A stretch of 64,000 nucleotides of DNA from Chaenocephalus aceratus. Lineage: Eukaryota > Chordata > Actinopteri > Perciformes > Channichthyidae. Both the position numbers and the translations under genes were made by a program. The stretch covers positions 153,029 through 217,028 of the forward strand of contig JAMFTG010000219.1 in NCBI GenBank assembly GCA_023974075.1, given 5' to 3'. The notes beneath the pieces were generated by a model, which worked only from the letters and a program-made list of their open reading frames with translations, did not search any database and was not told the DNA's origin. Of this stretch, positions 39,201-53,100 are shown piece by piece (position 1 is the first letter of the stretch; every line of letters starts with the position of its first letter).

Positions 39201-42155
39201 AACATGTGTCCCCTCTTCTCCATGTCTCTTCTACGTCAACGTGTGTCCCCTCTTCTCCATGTCTCTTCTACATCAACATGTGTCCCCTCTTCTCCATGTC
39301 TCTTCTACGTCAACGTGTGTCCCCTCTTCTCCATGTCTCTTCTACGTCAACGTGTGTCCCCTCTTCTTCATGTCTCTTCTACATCAACATGTGTCCCCTC
39401 TTCTTCATGTCTCTTCTACATCAACATGTGTCCCCTCTTCTTCATGTCTCTTCTACATCAACATGTGTCCCCTCTTCTTCATGTCTCTTCCACATCAACA
39501 TGTGTCCCCTCTTCTTCATGTCTCTTCCACATCAACATGTGTCCCCTCTTCTTCATGTCTCTTCTACATCAACATGTGTCCCCTCTTCTTCATGTCTCTT
39601 CTACATCAACATGTGTCCCCTCTTCTTCATGTCTCTTCTACATCAACATGTGTCCCCTCTTCTTCATGTCTCTTCTACATCAACATGTGTCCCCTCTTCT
39701 TCATGTCTCTTCTACATCAACATGTGTCCCCTCTTCTTCATGTCTCTTCTTCATCAACATGTGTCCCCTCTTCTCCATGTCTCTTCTTCATCAACATGTA
39801 TCCCCTCTTCTTCATGTCTCTTCTACATCAACATGTGTCCCCTCTTCTTCATGTCTCTTCTACATCAACATGTGTCCCCTCTTCTTCATGTCTCTTCTAC
39901 ATCAACATGTGTCCCCTCTTCTTCATGTCTCTTCTACATCAACATGTGTCCCCTCTTCTTCATGTCTCTTCTACATCAACATGTGTCCCCTCTTCTTCAT
40001 GTCTCTTCTACATCAACATGTGTCCCCTCTTCTCTATGTCTCTTCTACATCAACATGTGTCCCCTCTTCTCTATGTCTCTTCTACATCAACATGTGTCCC
40101 CTCTTCTTCATGTCTCTTCTACATCAACATGTGTCCCTCTTCTTCATGTCTCTACATCAACATGTGTCCCCTCTTCTCATGTCTCTTCTACATCAACATG
40201 TGTCCCCTCTTCTTCATGTCTCTTCTACATCAACATGTGTCCCCTCTTCTCTATGTCTCTTCTACATCAACATGTGTCCCCTCTTCTTCATGTCTCTTCT
40301 ACATCAACATGTGTCCCCCTCTTCTCCATGTCTCTTCTACATCAATATGTGTCCCCTCTTCTTCATGTCTCTTCTACATCAACATGTGTCCCCTCTTCTT
40401 CATGTCTCTTCTACATCAACATGTGTCCCCTCTTCTTCATGTCTCTTCTACATCAACATGTGTCCCCTCTTCTCCATGTCTCTTCTACATCAACATGTGT
40501 CCCCTCTTCTCCATGTCTCTTCTACATCAACATGTGTCCCCTCTTCTTCATGTCTCTTCTACATCAACATGTGTCCCCTCTTCTTCATGCCTCTTCTACA
40601 TCAACATGTGTCCCCTCTTCTTCATGTCTCTTCTACATCAACATGTGTCCCCTCTTCTTCATGTCTCTTCTACATCAACATGTGTCCCCTCTTCTTCATG
40701 TCTCTTCTACATCAACATGTGTCCCCTCTTCTCCATGTCTCTTCTACATCAACATGTGTCCCCTCTTCTTCATGTCTCTTCTACATCAACATGTGTCCCC
40801 TCTTCTTCATGTCTCTTCTACATCAAACATGTGTCCCCTCTTCTTCATGTCTCTTCTACATCAACATGTGTCCCCTCTTCTTCATGTCTCTTCTACATCA
40901 ACATGTGTCCCCTCTTCTCCATGTCTCTTCTACATCAACATGTGTCCCCTCTTCTTCATGTCTCTTCTACATCAACATGTGTCCCCTCTTCTCCATGTCT
41001 CTTCTACATCAACATGTGTCCCCTCTTCTTCATGTCTCTTCTACATCAACATGTGTCCCCTCTTCTTCATGTCTCTTCTACATCAACATGTGTCCCCTCT
41101 TCTTCATGTCTCTTCTACATCACCATGTGTCCCCTCTTCTTCATGTCTCTTCTACATCAACATGTGTCCCCTCTTCTTCATGTCTCTTCTACATCAACAT
41201 GTGTCCCCTCTTCTTCATGTCTCTTCTACATCAACATGTGTCCCCTCTTCTCCATGTCTCTTCTACATCAACATGTGTCCCCTCTTCTTCATGTCTCTTC
41301 TACATCAACATGTGTCCCCTCTTCTTCATGTCTCTTCTACATCAACATGTGTCCCCTCTTCTCCATGTCTCTTCTACATCAACATGTGTCCCCTCTTTAT
41401 GATGTCTTAACAATGTGTTGTCTTGTGTAACCATTAGCCAATCAGCAACCAAGGTAACCCCCCCACCTTATCAACTGAATCTCCTCTAAGAGCACCATTG
41501 AGTTCTTTGTAACCAAATAGCCGCGTTCACACTGCGGTACTTTTCCCACAAAGGTTCATGAGAACCCTTTTGTCGCGTTCACACCAAAAAGAGCCGGTAC
41601 TAAAATTAGTTCATCAGAACCTTTTTACCCGCTCGAAAGTCCCTGCTAGAGAGCAGGGACTTTCGAGCGGCTCTCTTGTGAGAAAAGAGCTATATCTCTG
41701 ATTGGCTGGGCGGATTGCAAACCACGCCCCGTAAAACTCCCAAAAAGCTTTGTGAAGCCGCCATTTTATTATCCTCGCATTAGCATTATTAGCATTAGCA
41801 TTAGCCCAGCACAGAAACGCAGAGAGACTAACTTATGGCAACACAAAATAAAACATGGGAGCGGTGGAGATGAGGAGGTGTCGGCGTTCTGGAGATTTAC
41901 TCGGAAGGCCAGTCCCCAACTCCGGGGACTTCCGGCCGGGGACTTTGGGCGGCAGTATACGCCGTGAAGTGGTTTGCGGCCTGCCAGTAAACCCAAATCA
42001 GAAGAAGAAGAAGAAGAAGTGACGTCAGCGTCTCATTTGCCTAATCCTCCCCCAGGGACTTTTTCCGGTGTGAACGCGATCTGTACTTAGTTCATGAGAA
42101 CTAAAGAGTTCGGGTTTTTAGCCAAATTTCTTGCATTTTCCCACTAAAAGTAAAA

Positions 42156-42192
<37 letters not shown>

Positions 42193-45100
42193 GTGTTCCT
42201 CGTGCAGCTGCTGGCGGTGTGTTTGCTGTCAGAAGGTCAGAAGCTTTATTTACACTGGAGTCACAAGGTAACAGTCTCTCACACACTCAAAGTCTAATGT
42301 CAGCCGCTTATTACTGATTTAATGTAGTGTGTTAAATATAACAACATCTTCGTGATGGATCAGGCTCCTCCTCCTCCTCCTCCTCCTCCTCCTCCTCCTC
42401 CTCCTCCTCCTCCTCCTCCTCCTCCTCCGTGCTAAGACTTGATGTAAAGTGTTGGTGTGATGAGGTTTTGCTTTCCTGCAAGGCACGATGATGAACTGTG
42501 GATTGAAGTTTCTGTTTCTCCCCAGATTGGGATCCTTGTGAGTCTGACGTTCTCCATCGGAGCGACCGCTGTGTTATCTGACCTCTGGAGCACAGAGCTG
42601 ACCACGCTGCTGCTCTCCTTCCAGGTCTCTGAATCTCTCAAATATCCAAAAGAAAACGTGCAAATGAAATAAAACCCCACATATCAAAATGTGTTTGTCG
42701 AAGTGAAACATTTAAAGGTCTCCAGGGCTGAAGTCAATTCAAATGAAAACTGATCCACACCTTTTTACTTTCAAGTTCAAGAAGTGTTAATGTCTCCAGG
42801 TGACTGCTCCAGGTGGGAAAGATCTGATCTTAACTCTGAAATAAACAATAATTAATTATAACAAAACTAGAAAGAAATATTTAAAAATGTCAAAAACGAC
42901 GTCTTATTTTTTATGAAATTCATATAATTTACATCATTACATATTTGTGGTCCTAATTTTTTCAATTTCAAGATTTTATTTTTACGTCTTAAAGGGAAAG
43001 AATGTGACATAAAATGTGGACAAATTTCGAGTTAAAAGAAAAAGGACTGGAAGTGTGTAAAATAAAATCTTAAAAGAAAAGATAAAGTGTAAATGAGATG
43101 AGACCCCACATATCAAAATGTATACACAAGTGAAACAATTAAAAGATCTACAGGACTAAATTAAATTAATATTCAACCTAAAAAAACAACCTTTAATCCA
43201 CTTATTTTTACTTCCAATATATGATAGTATTTTTAAAAGTTCAAGAAGTGGTTGTTTTTTAAATAAAATCTCAGGTGTATCTCCAGATTCCTGCATCTGC
43301 TCAGTGTGATTTCCTCTCCTTATAGAAATATTAGTATTACTTTATTTAGAATTTTTCTGAAGACATACCTAATATGGGCGACTTCGAATCAGGGGGTAGT
43401 AAGTCCGAGTCCCACTGCAGTCAGCATGTCGTTGTGTCCCTGAGACACTTCACCTAGGGCTGCTCAATTAATCGTATTTTAATCGCGATTACAATTATGG
43501 CTTGCAACGATTACGAAAACAACGTAATCGAAATAAAACGATAATTTTTCTAATTATTACTTTTTTTTTTATAATATTTTTTTTTTGTTGGTTTTTCAGT
43601 TGAATTATACTTAAAGTTCAGGGTAATCAACTGTTAAAAACATACTGTTCATATTTTTGTTCTCCAATAAATGGATGTTTTCAAAGTCAATGAATAATCG
43701 CATTTACAATTATTGACCCAAATAATCGAGATTATGATTTTTGCCATAATCGAGCAGCCCTAACTTCTCCCCAAATTGCTCCTGTGGGGATTGTCCACAG
43801 TACTGAATGTATGTAAGTCGCTTTGGATAAAAGCGTCTAATAAGTGACATGTAATGTAATGTAATAGACAGTAAGTAGGTACTCGAAACTTTGACATGGC
43901 GTACAAGAGAAAAGAAAAAAAGCTGCTTATTACGTTGACAACTTACTGAGAATAGTCTAAAGCTGCCAGTCGACAGCATCGTAGACATAAACAAAATGGC
44001 CGAGGGTAACCCACTACCAGAAGTATTATTTTGCCGCTCTGTCTCCAGGTGACTGCTCCCTTCCTCCATGTGGGGGGGGTCTTCCTGCTGACCGCTCTCT
44101 CCTGGCCCGTCGCTCTGCATTTCTTCCGCATGACCAGCAGAGGTGAGGAGAACATCTGGGTCTTTGCATTTCCTTTTTGTAATGATTATGTACTTATATT
44201 TGTATATTTCTGGGCATGTGTAAATGCTAACTGGTGTAAAAACTTAATTCCAATAAATATATTACTCAAAAAACTAATACTAAAATAATGAAAGTTCTCT
44301 CTGTGTGTTTCAGTGAGGGGGGGGCTGATCCTGGGGTTTTACCTGAGCTTCCTGTCCGTCCTCTATCTGGTTCCCCTCGGTCTCTACTCTCCTTGTATCA
44401 AAGAGGTCGGGACCCTCGGACCCCCGCCGGCCCTCATCGGACACAGAGGGGCCCCCATGGTGAGCGGGAAACAAAACAAAACTTTATAAAATATATATCG
44501 CTTGTTACTTTTTTTTTTTATTCTTTTTTTCAATTAATTTAATTTATCCCAACATTGTATTCTAGATACAAATTCATTTTTGTACATGCAGTATAAATAA
44601 AATAAAACATAGAAACATGTCTTAGCATATGCCTTGAATACAAAAGCAGTTCTTAAAGCAAACACATATGGTAAAATATACAATACATCTAAAGAAGGGA
44701 ATCAAAAATGCGAATGTCTCATTTTATGTTTTAATTATTATTGTTCTTGTACTAACAGAACGTCTCTTTTTAAAAACGTTTTATTTATGATTTAGTTAAC
44801 CTGTACATGTTCAAAATACAAACATGTTTACATAGAATACAAGACAAACAAACATGACTTATCGAATGCCTTGAATCCACCAGAGACCCCACAGTGATGT
44901 GTTAAAGGTAATTGTTTTTAATACTCCGACGCATTCACAAAGAAAAGCAGCAAATTCACACAGAATATATTTGGGTAGATTCACGTGGAAAAAATTACCT
45001 CCATAATGACTTCGTTGCAAAAGTTGCTGCTCTAAGGTCATGGAATAATTCTGAAATAGTTTAACCCTTTAACGTCAACAGGAAAGATTTGTAGAGTTTA

Positions 45101-47286
45101 GATACAAACAGAAAGTCTAAAACCAAACATATTCTGGGATATTTGTCCAGGAGTTTTCCTCACATCCTTCCCGGCTGTTTGGAGTCAGCAATGCTCTCAC
45201 TTTTGGCTCTTTTAAATATTTACATTCCTCAGTGAGAGAGCAACTGCAGCGGGGTCTACTGATGGTTAGATTACTGTACAAGCATTCATTGTTATTTATA
45301 CAAGTACAATGAGAAGATTAGACGGGGTATACGCAGGAGTCCTGAAGTCAAATGTAATACGTTTTAAGACCTTTTTTAAGACCCTTTCCATACATTTTAA
45401 GACCTCATCGCCACTTATCACCGGTTACCTTGGCGACACACTTTACCTCACATTGACTATATACAGTATTGATTGTCCTTCCTCCTTATCTTCCAACCAT
45501 TTGCGGTATTTTTGGAACTTTATGTATTTTTGGATATTTAAAGGTGGGGTAGGTAAGTTTCAGAAACCGGCTCGAGATACACTTGTTGTTATATTCCATG
45601 GAATGCTCTTAACATCCCGATAGCAATGAATATCTGAAGTGCTTTGACAAAAAATCTATAAAAAAATTTCATCTGTAGAAGCCGTAATACTGTAAAAAGT
45701 ACAACCAATCGATGGCCTACCTGCCTGTCAGCCTTCCATCGGGGGACAAACTTATCTCGTGCCCTCATTGGTCATGTGCGCGTTCGTGTGTGTTGGAGGA
45801 GGGGCTCTGTGAGGAAGTGGCAGATTTTCTCCGGTTGTGTATTTTCAAATTCTAGCGATCTCGAGCCGGTTTCTCAAACTTACCTACCCCACCTTTAAGT
45901 ATTTTGGAACTTTAAGTATTTTTGGAATTTACGGTATTTTTGGAACTTTAAGTATTTTTGGATCCTTAAGTATTTTTGGATCCTTAAGTATTTTTGGAAC
46001 TTTAACTTAACTTTTTAACTTTCCATACATTTTAAGACCTCATCGCCACTTGGAGTTCTAACCGGTTACCTTGGCGACACACGTTACCTCACATTGACTA
46101 TATACAGTATTGATTGTCCTTCCTCCTTATCTTCCAACCGTTTGGACGCAGACTTGCATTTCCCATAACGATGTTGCTTAGCAACCGGTGTAAACGGACC
46201 TTCGCACGCTATCAAGCAGTGAGCGTGCGATGTCCTGTTCAGATGACGTCAAACCCAACGGGATGCCATAAATAAACTGACAGAATCACACTACACACCT
46301 ACGCCATGATTACATTCAGGCAGACTGTAGAACACAACCTCTCTGGACCATTTATATACTTATTGAAAACAAGCTACAAAATGTAACCATGGAAAATGCC
46401 CTTTAATACGTTTTAATAGCCTTCATTTTCGCTAAATTGATTTATCAACTTTTATACATCTGTAGGGTCTGCACTGTCCTCTACGAAGTGAGTGGGTTCG
46501 CTGAGTTGTAGATATCCATCAGGGAGGGGAGAGGGCTGCTTGTATGACTCTCTGAAGCCTCTTCACTTCTTCTGGGGTGTTTATATATCCAGGGTTTTGT
46601 GTAACTGTGTTCCAGCTGGCTCCAGAAAACACTCTGATGTCGTTTGAGAAAGCCGTGGAAACAGGAAGTGAAGGTCTGGAGACGGACGTCACCATCAGGT
46701 CAGTCAGCCGCTGGTTAAGTGGTGCATATGGAAGATTATATAACATGTTTTTCGTCATTGGTTGATACTATAATGGTTGTTTGCATGAAGACTCTGAATA
46801 CAATTGAACTTTCTAGTATAAAAAAGTAGAATAAAGTGTATAGTATTTTATAAAATGTTGAAAAAAAAGTAATGTTATAGCCTTCAAATATATCGAAAAA
46901 AGCCAAATAGGAAATAACAGTTGATATCTGATCCGTCGTTTTTATTATAGATATTGATATACAGTTTAGATTTCCCTGACATATTGGCCTCACTAATACC
47001 AAATAAAGGGAACCGACAGATTACATTTCACTCATAACATTTGATAACATGTGATAAATAAGTACATGTATTGATCGATCATCATGTCCTGGTTGCAGTG
47101 TGGACGGAGTCCCCTTCCTGATGCACGATCAGACGCTGCGTCGGACCACCAACGTCCAGCACGTCTTCCCCAACAGAACCAACACGGCCGCCTCCTTGTT
47201 CAGCTGGAGCGAGCTGCAGAGCCTCAACGCCGGAGCCTGGTTCCTCTCCGTGAGTCTCAGGAGAGATAAACGGATGGAGACATATA

Positions 47287-47322
<36 letters not shown>

Positions 47323-49957
47323 TGATGCATATTTTTTTTTATTTAATTGTGATCACATTTTTATTGAGATTAATACACAACATGTACAACCAAAAGCACA
47401 CAGTGGCGATTCTAGAGTCTGTGGGGGCCCTAGGCAAACATTCACTGGGGGCCCCTCGAACCAGCTTTTCATCACCACGCACAGCCGACCCCCCCCCCCC
47501 CCCCCCGGAGCGGAGCAGCGCAACTGAAGTTATGAGCTTTTGACGGCGCGCTATGCATGGGGATCCCTTGAGGGGGTTACCCGACATGTCGTTGCAGTAA
47601 ATGAAGGGGTGTTTCATGTTGTCGTAGCTGTGGACCTCCTTAATCTACCTTCTTTGGGGGGCCCCCTTCTGGTCCGGGGCCCCAAGCAGTTGCCTGTTCT
47701 CAAGGTGTGCCCCTGAAAGCACAACACACTATACATATGTAAGCTGAAAATAATAACAATAAAACCATAAAGATGCATCGTTTTCTTATACTTTTTATTT
47801 TTTAATGTAACATAAATTATGCAATCTTTGTTTTAACTTTTCATATTTCTTTCTAAAATACTTTGTCTTTTTAAGTGAGATTTTAAAGGAATTAATTGTT
47901 TTATTAGCCATTTTTGGCTTTTAATTTACATTTGTTTCCTCTTTTGAAACTGCACGGCTCTTCCACCTTAAATTCTGATGAACTGCAGATTTTTGAAATG
48001 TTTTTCAGTCTTTTTTCATATTTTCTTGTAAACATTTCTTATTTTTCATATTTTAGACGTAATCCTCCTGCTGTGTGTTATTTATGCACTAAATCAAATT
48101 GCCTGCATGTGTAAACCTACAACAGTGGCTCAGTCAGTCAGTAGGACTGGGAGCCGCAGGGTCGCCGGTTCAAGTCCCCGACCAGACCTACAAAATGGAG
48201 TGTGGACTTCTACTTGGAGAGGTCCCAGTTCACCTCCTGCCCTGCCGTGGTGCCCTTGAGCAAGGCACCGGACACCCCCCACTCCCATTGCGCTGTACAA
48301 TAGCTGCCCACTGCTCCTAGTGCTAGACTCCTGGTGCTAGGATGGGTTAAAAGCAGAGTAAAATACGCTTTTTTTTTTAAAAGAAAAAAATATATAATTA
48401 TGAAGCATCATCTGACTGTTATAATTGTATAGGTTTAACTGTAATATAATGTATGCATTTTGTTGTTTTAACCTTTGTGTATTGTGTATCACTATTGCTT
48501 TATAACAGCGGATTTGTTTGTTTATTATTTTTAACCATTCTTTCTTTTTTAATTTGTAAAACTTCTGACTGAATTCAGCACCTTTTTTAGTATTCTTATA
48601 ACTGCACAGCTCTTCCACTTTAAATTCGTTAAACTTCACATTTCTGGACATTTTCCGAGCAGTTTTCATGTTTATTGCACTTTCTTTTTTGTATACTTAT
48701 TTTACATTTTTAAAATGTAAAACAAATGTACTCATATTACTGTGTTTAAACGTGCACCCTTATTCACTAAAGCAAATTGCCTGCATGTGTAACCCTACAC
48801 TAGGCAATAAACCTAATTCACAGTAGAGATAGTAAACATAGATATTGATTGTATGTTGCGTAACAGGACGAATGGCAGTTAATTCCCCATCACAACACCC
48901 CGTCCCCCACAATGCATCACTCTCTGTGCTCCCTGTTGCATCACTGATGAGTTATTGATGTTTTCAGAGCGACCCGTTCAGCACCGCCGGCTCTCTGTCT
49001 GCAGAGGAGCGTCTGCGCGCCGCCCAGCTGCCCGTCTGCAGCCTGCAGGCCTTCCTGCAGCTGGCTGCGCAGACAGAGCAGCTGGTGATCTTTGACCTCT
49101 ACCGGCCCCCCAGAGGTCATCCGTTCAGAGACAGCTGGATCCACCGCACGCTGGAGGTCATCCACAACGAGTCCTCCATCAACTCCTCTCAGGTCAGTGC
49201 TCCTCCTGCTCTATTCACACTGACGGGGGCTTCACTGACGGGGGGCTTCACTGACGGGGGCTTCACTGACGGGGGGCTTCACTGACGGGGGGCTTCACTG
49301 ACGGGGGGCTTCACTGACGGGGGGCTTCACTGACAGGGCTTCACTGACGGGGCTTCACTGACGGGGGGCTTCACTGACGGGGGGCTTCACTGACGGGGGC
49401 TTCACTGACGGGGGGCTTCACTGACGGGGCTTCACTGACGGGGGCTTCACTGACGGGGGGCTTCACTGACAGGGCTTCACTGACGGGGGGCTTCACTGAC
49501 AGGGCTTCACTGACGGGGGGCTTCACTGACGGGGGGCTTCACTGACGGGGGCTTCACTGACAGGGCTTCACTGACGGGGGGCTTCACTGACAGGGCTTCA
49601 CTGACGGGGGGCTTCACTGACGGGGGGCTTCACTGACGGGGGCTTCACTGACGGGGGGCTTCACTGACAGGGCTTCACTGACAGGGCTTCACTGACGGGG
49701 GGCTTCACTGACGGGGGGCTTCACTGACGGGGGCTTCACTGACGGGGGCTTCACTGACGGGGGGCTTCACTGACAGGGCTTCACTGACAGGGCTTCACTG
49801 ACGGGGGGCTTCACTGACGGGGGGCTTCACTGACGGGGGCTTCACTGACGGGGGGCTTCACTGACGTGGCACTAAAGACAGAAATAATGACTAAATACTG
49901 GCTGCAGTTTGAGCCTCAAACCATCACTTTTAGGTGGAAATACATTTGTTTGCAATA

Positions 49958-49993
<36 letters not shown>

Positions 49994-50151
49994 GTGCTCT
50001 GGCTGCCCTCTGACCTCCGCTCTCTGGTGCATCTCTCAGACCCTTCCCTCCAGCAGACGTCGGGCAGCCGGCTCCCCCCGGAGGATCTGCAGAGAAACAA
50101 CATCCTGAGACTCAACCTGCACTACAGCGACATGTCCACTCAGAGCCCCAA

Positions 50152-50186
<35 letters not shown>

Positions 50187-53100
50187 CCTGTTAGAAAGAT
50201 CTCCCTGTTCACCGGCTTGAGCTTCAGTCTCAGGATCCATGTATCTGTGATCCTCTCCAGAAAGGAAGTCGTCATCACATACAGAGCATCAAGTAGTTCC
50301 TGAGCAGTGTCCTTCACGTGCTGATATCCAAGAGAGGGAGTCACACAGTCACAAGATGGAGGAATAGAAAGCAGTCTTCAATGTTTACTTCAGATCAGCT
50401 CCACGTCAGTAATGAGCATGCTTGATGTCTCTCTCCATAGAGGCTGAGTCATCATGTTTATCACATAGCTATCATCTGCCTCAAGCAGTCCTGATGCTCT
50501 TCCAGGTCATCACACATCCTGTCATGTTCACAGCTGCAGTTGGGACCTTTGTTAGCATGCTACTCTCATGCTGGAAGAGGACATTCAGTGTTTTCCCAAC
50601 AGCTATCATATGTTCTCTTCTCTCGTGTGTCAGTGCGTACTCAGCGGGTAACGTCAGCACTAACCTGTACGTGGTCACCCAGCCGTGGCTCTTCTCCCTC
50701 GCCTGGTGCTCAGGGGTTCAGTCGGTCACCACCAACAACCCCCAGCTGCTGAGCTCCATCGCCGCCCCGCTGTTCCTCATGGTAACTCTCAACCACACTG
50801 TGTACAAGTACTCTGAATGTGTACTTGAGTATTTCCATGTAATGCATCTCTTCCCACTAAGTTTTGAAGCACAATTGTACAATTAAATACGCAAAACAAA
50901 ATAACTTTAATCCATTTGATATTTACATATAGCCCCTTAATAAATGTACTGTCCATACTTTGGTAACACTTCACCACACTGTGTACAAGTACTCTGAATG
51001 TGTACTTGAGTATATCCATTGTATACATCTTTGTACCTCGTCACCACTACATGTTAGATGCACAGTTGTACTTTGAAACAACTTTACAGTCTATTTGATA
51101 TTTACAGCCCCTTAACGAATGAAATGTTCAGCACTTCTTGGGGTTGTCATGGTATTAAACATTAAGTGCATTTAGTTGTGTATGTTTTAACGCTTCTCTT
51201 GTGTATCTGTGTGTGTCTCAGAGTCCAGAGGAGTACAACCTGATGTGGATTCTCACTGATCTGCTGTCCCTGCTGCTCATCGTCCTCTTCTTCATCTTCC
51301 ACTGGTGATTTAAACTCACAGTTTGTGCATCCTTAACTCCTACTAGAACAGCTGATCCCACACTGTGTGTGTAATCCTTTCAAAGGAAAGCAGCAGGACA
51401 TCTTCACAGCCAATTAGACAAACAGATAAACTCTGTGGTTGAGTCCAGTTGTTTTCACCTGAGGCTCCTGTTCCAGATCAAACCGGTTTGATCCTTTTTC
51501 GACTTTGAGCGTTTAATTCATGCCTTTGTTTCTACGCGTCTAGATTACTGCAATGCACTTCATGCCGGCCAAAACCAGACCTCGCTGGCCGCCGGCAGCT
51601 GGTACAAAACGCTGCGGCTTCCCTCCTCCGGCTCCCCTCCTCCGGCTCCCCTCCTCCGGCTCTCCTCCTCCGGTTTCCCTCCTCTGGCTTCCCTCCTCTG
51701 GCTTCCCTCCTCCGGCTTCCCTCCTCTGGCTTCCCTCCTCTGGCTTCCCTCCTCTGGCTTCCCTCCTCTGGCTTCCCTCCTCTGGCTTCCCTCCACTGGC
51801 TTCCCTCCTCTGGCTTCCCTCCTCTGGCTTCCCTCCTCTGGCTTCCCTCCTCTGGCTTCCCTCCTCTGGCTTCCCTCCTCTGGCTTCCCTCCACTGGCTT
51901 CCCTCCTCTGGCTCCCCTCCTCTGGCTTCCCTCCTCTGGCTTCCCTCCTCTGGCTCCCTCCTCCGGCTCTCCTCCTCCGGCTCTCCTCCTCCGGTTTCCC
52001 TCCTCTGGCTTCCCTCCTCTGGCTTCCCTCCTCCGGCTTCCCTCCTCCGGCTTCCCTCCTCTGGCTTCCCTCCTCTGGCTTCCCTCCTCTGGCTTCCCTC
52101 CTCTGGCTTCCCTCCACTGGCTTCCCTCCTCTGGCTTCCCTCCTCCGGCTTCCCTCCTCTGGCTTCCCTCCTCTGGCTCCCCTCCTCTGGCTTCCCTCCT
52201 CTGGCTTCCCTCCTCTGGCTCCCCTCCTCTGGCTCCCCTCCTCTGGCTCCCCTCCTCTGGCTTCCCTCCTCTGGCTTCCCTCCTCTGGCTTCCCTCCTCT
52301 GGCTCCCCTCCTCTGGCTTCCCTCCTCTGGCTTCCCTCCACTGGCTTCCCTCCTCTGGCTTCCCTCCTCCGGCTTCCCTCCTCCGGCTTCCCTCCTCTGG
52401 CTTCCCTCCTCTGGCTCCCCTCCTCTGGCTTCCCTCCTCTGGCTTCCCTCCTCTGGCTCCCCTCCTCTGGCTCCCCTCCTCTGGCTCCCCTCCTCTGGCT
52501 TCCCTCCTCTGGCTTCCCTCCTCTGGCTTCCCTCCTCTGGCTCCCCTCCTCTGGCTTCCCTCCCCTCCTCTGGCTTCCCTCCTCTGGCTTCCCTCCTCTG
52601 GCTTCTCTCTTCTGGCTTCCCTCCTCTGGCTTCCCTCCACTGGCTTCCCTCCTCTGGCTTCCCTCCTCTGGCTTCCCTCCTCTGGCTTCCCTCCTCTGGC
52701 TTCCCTCCTCTGGCTTCTCTCCACTGGCTTCCCTCCTCTGGCTTCCCTCCTCTGGCTTCCCTCCTCTGGCTTCCCTCCTCTGGCTCCCCTCCTCTGGCTT
52801 CCCTCCTCTGGCTTCCCTCCTCTGGCTTCCCTCCTCTGGCTTCCCTCCTCTGGCTTCTCTCCACTGGCTTCCCTCCTCTGGCTTCCCTCCTCTGGCTTCC
52901 CTCCTCTGGCTCCCCTCCTCTGGCTTCCCTCCTCTGGCTTCCCTCCTCTGGCTTCCCTCCTCTGGCTTCCTGTCCATTTTAGAGTTCATTTTAAGATGTT
53001 ATTGTTTTTAAATCTCTTAATGGGCTGGCCCCAGAGTACATCTCCGACCTGCTACAGGTGTACACCCCCTCAAGGGCTTTGAGGTCGGCTGATCAGCTGC

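Larger units (their letters stand above)
39129..42207. other. gdpd4 intron 3 (repeat-filled)
   Basis: It consists of a transposon start near 39147, the 37-bp array, the transposon tail to about 41519, Harbinger-like copy 3, then (TG)n at 42160-42194 right before exon 4. No coding sequence. Confidence 0.75.

Noticed and set aside
39008..41430. Three overlapping frames of 750-800 codons ([12 protein letters not shown] and shifted versions)
   Set aside because: A period of 37 bp cycles through all frames. This is the intronic satellite between gdpd4 exons 3 and 4. Only 39035-39128 is coding.
48119..48190. tRNA gene
   Set aside because: A and B boxes are present, but the acceptor stem and anticodon arm do not pair. 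It fits a tRNA-derived SINE.
51532..53082. Frames of 390-510 codons on both strands (EEGSQRREARGG and complement)
   Set aside because: A 14-bp satellite inside a LINE fragment. No start context and no conservation.
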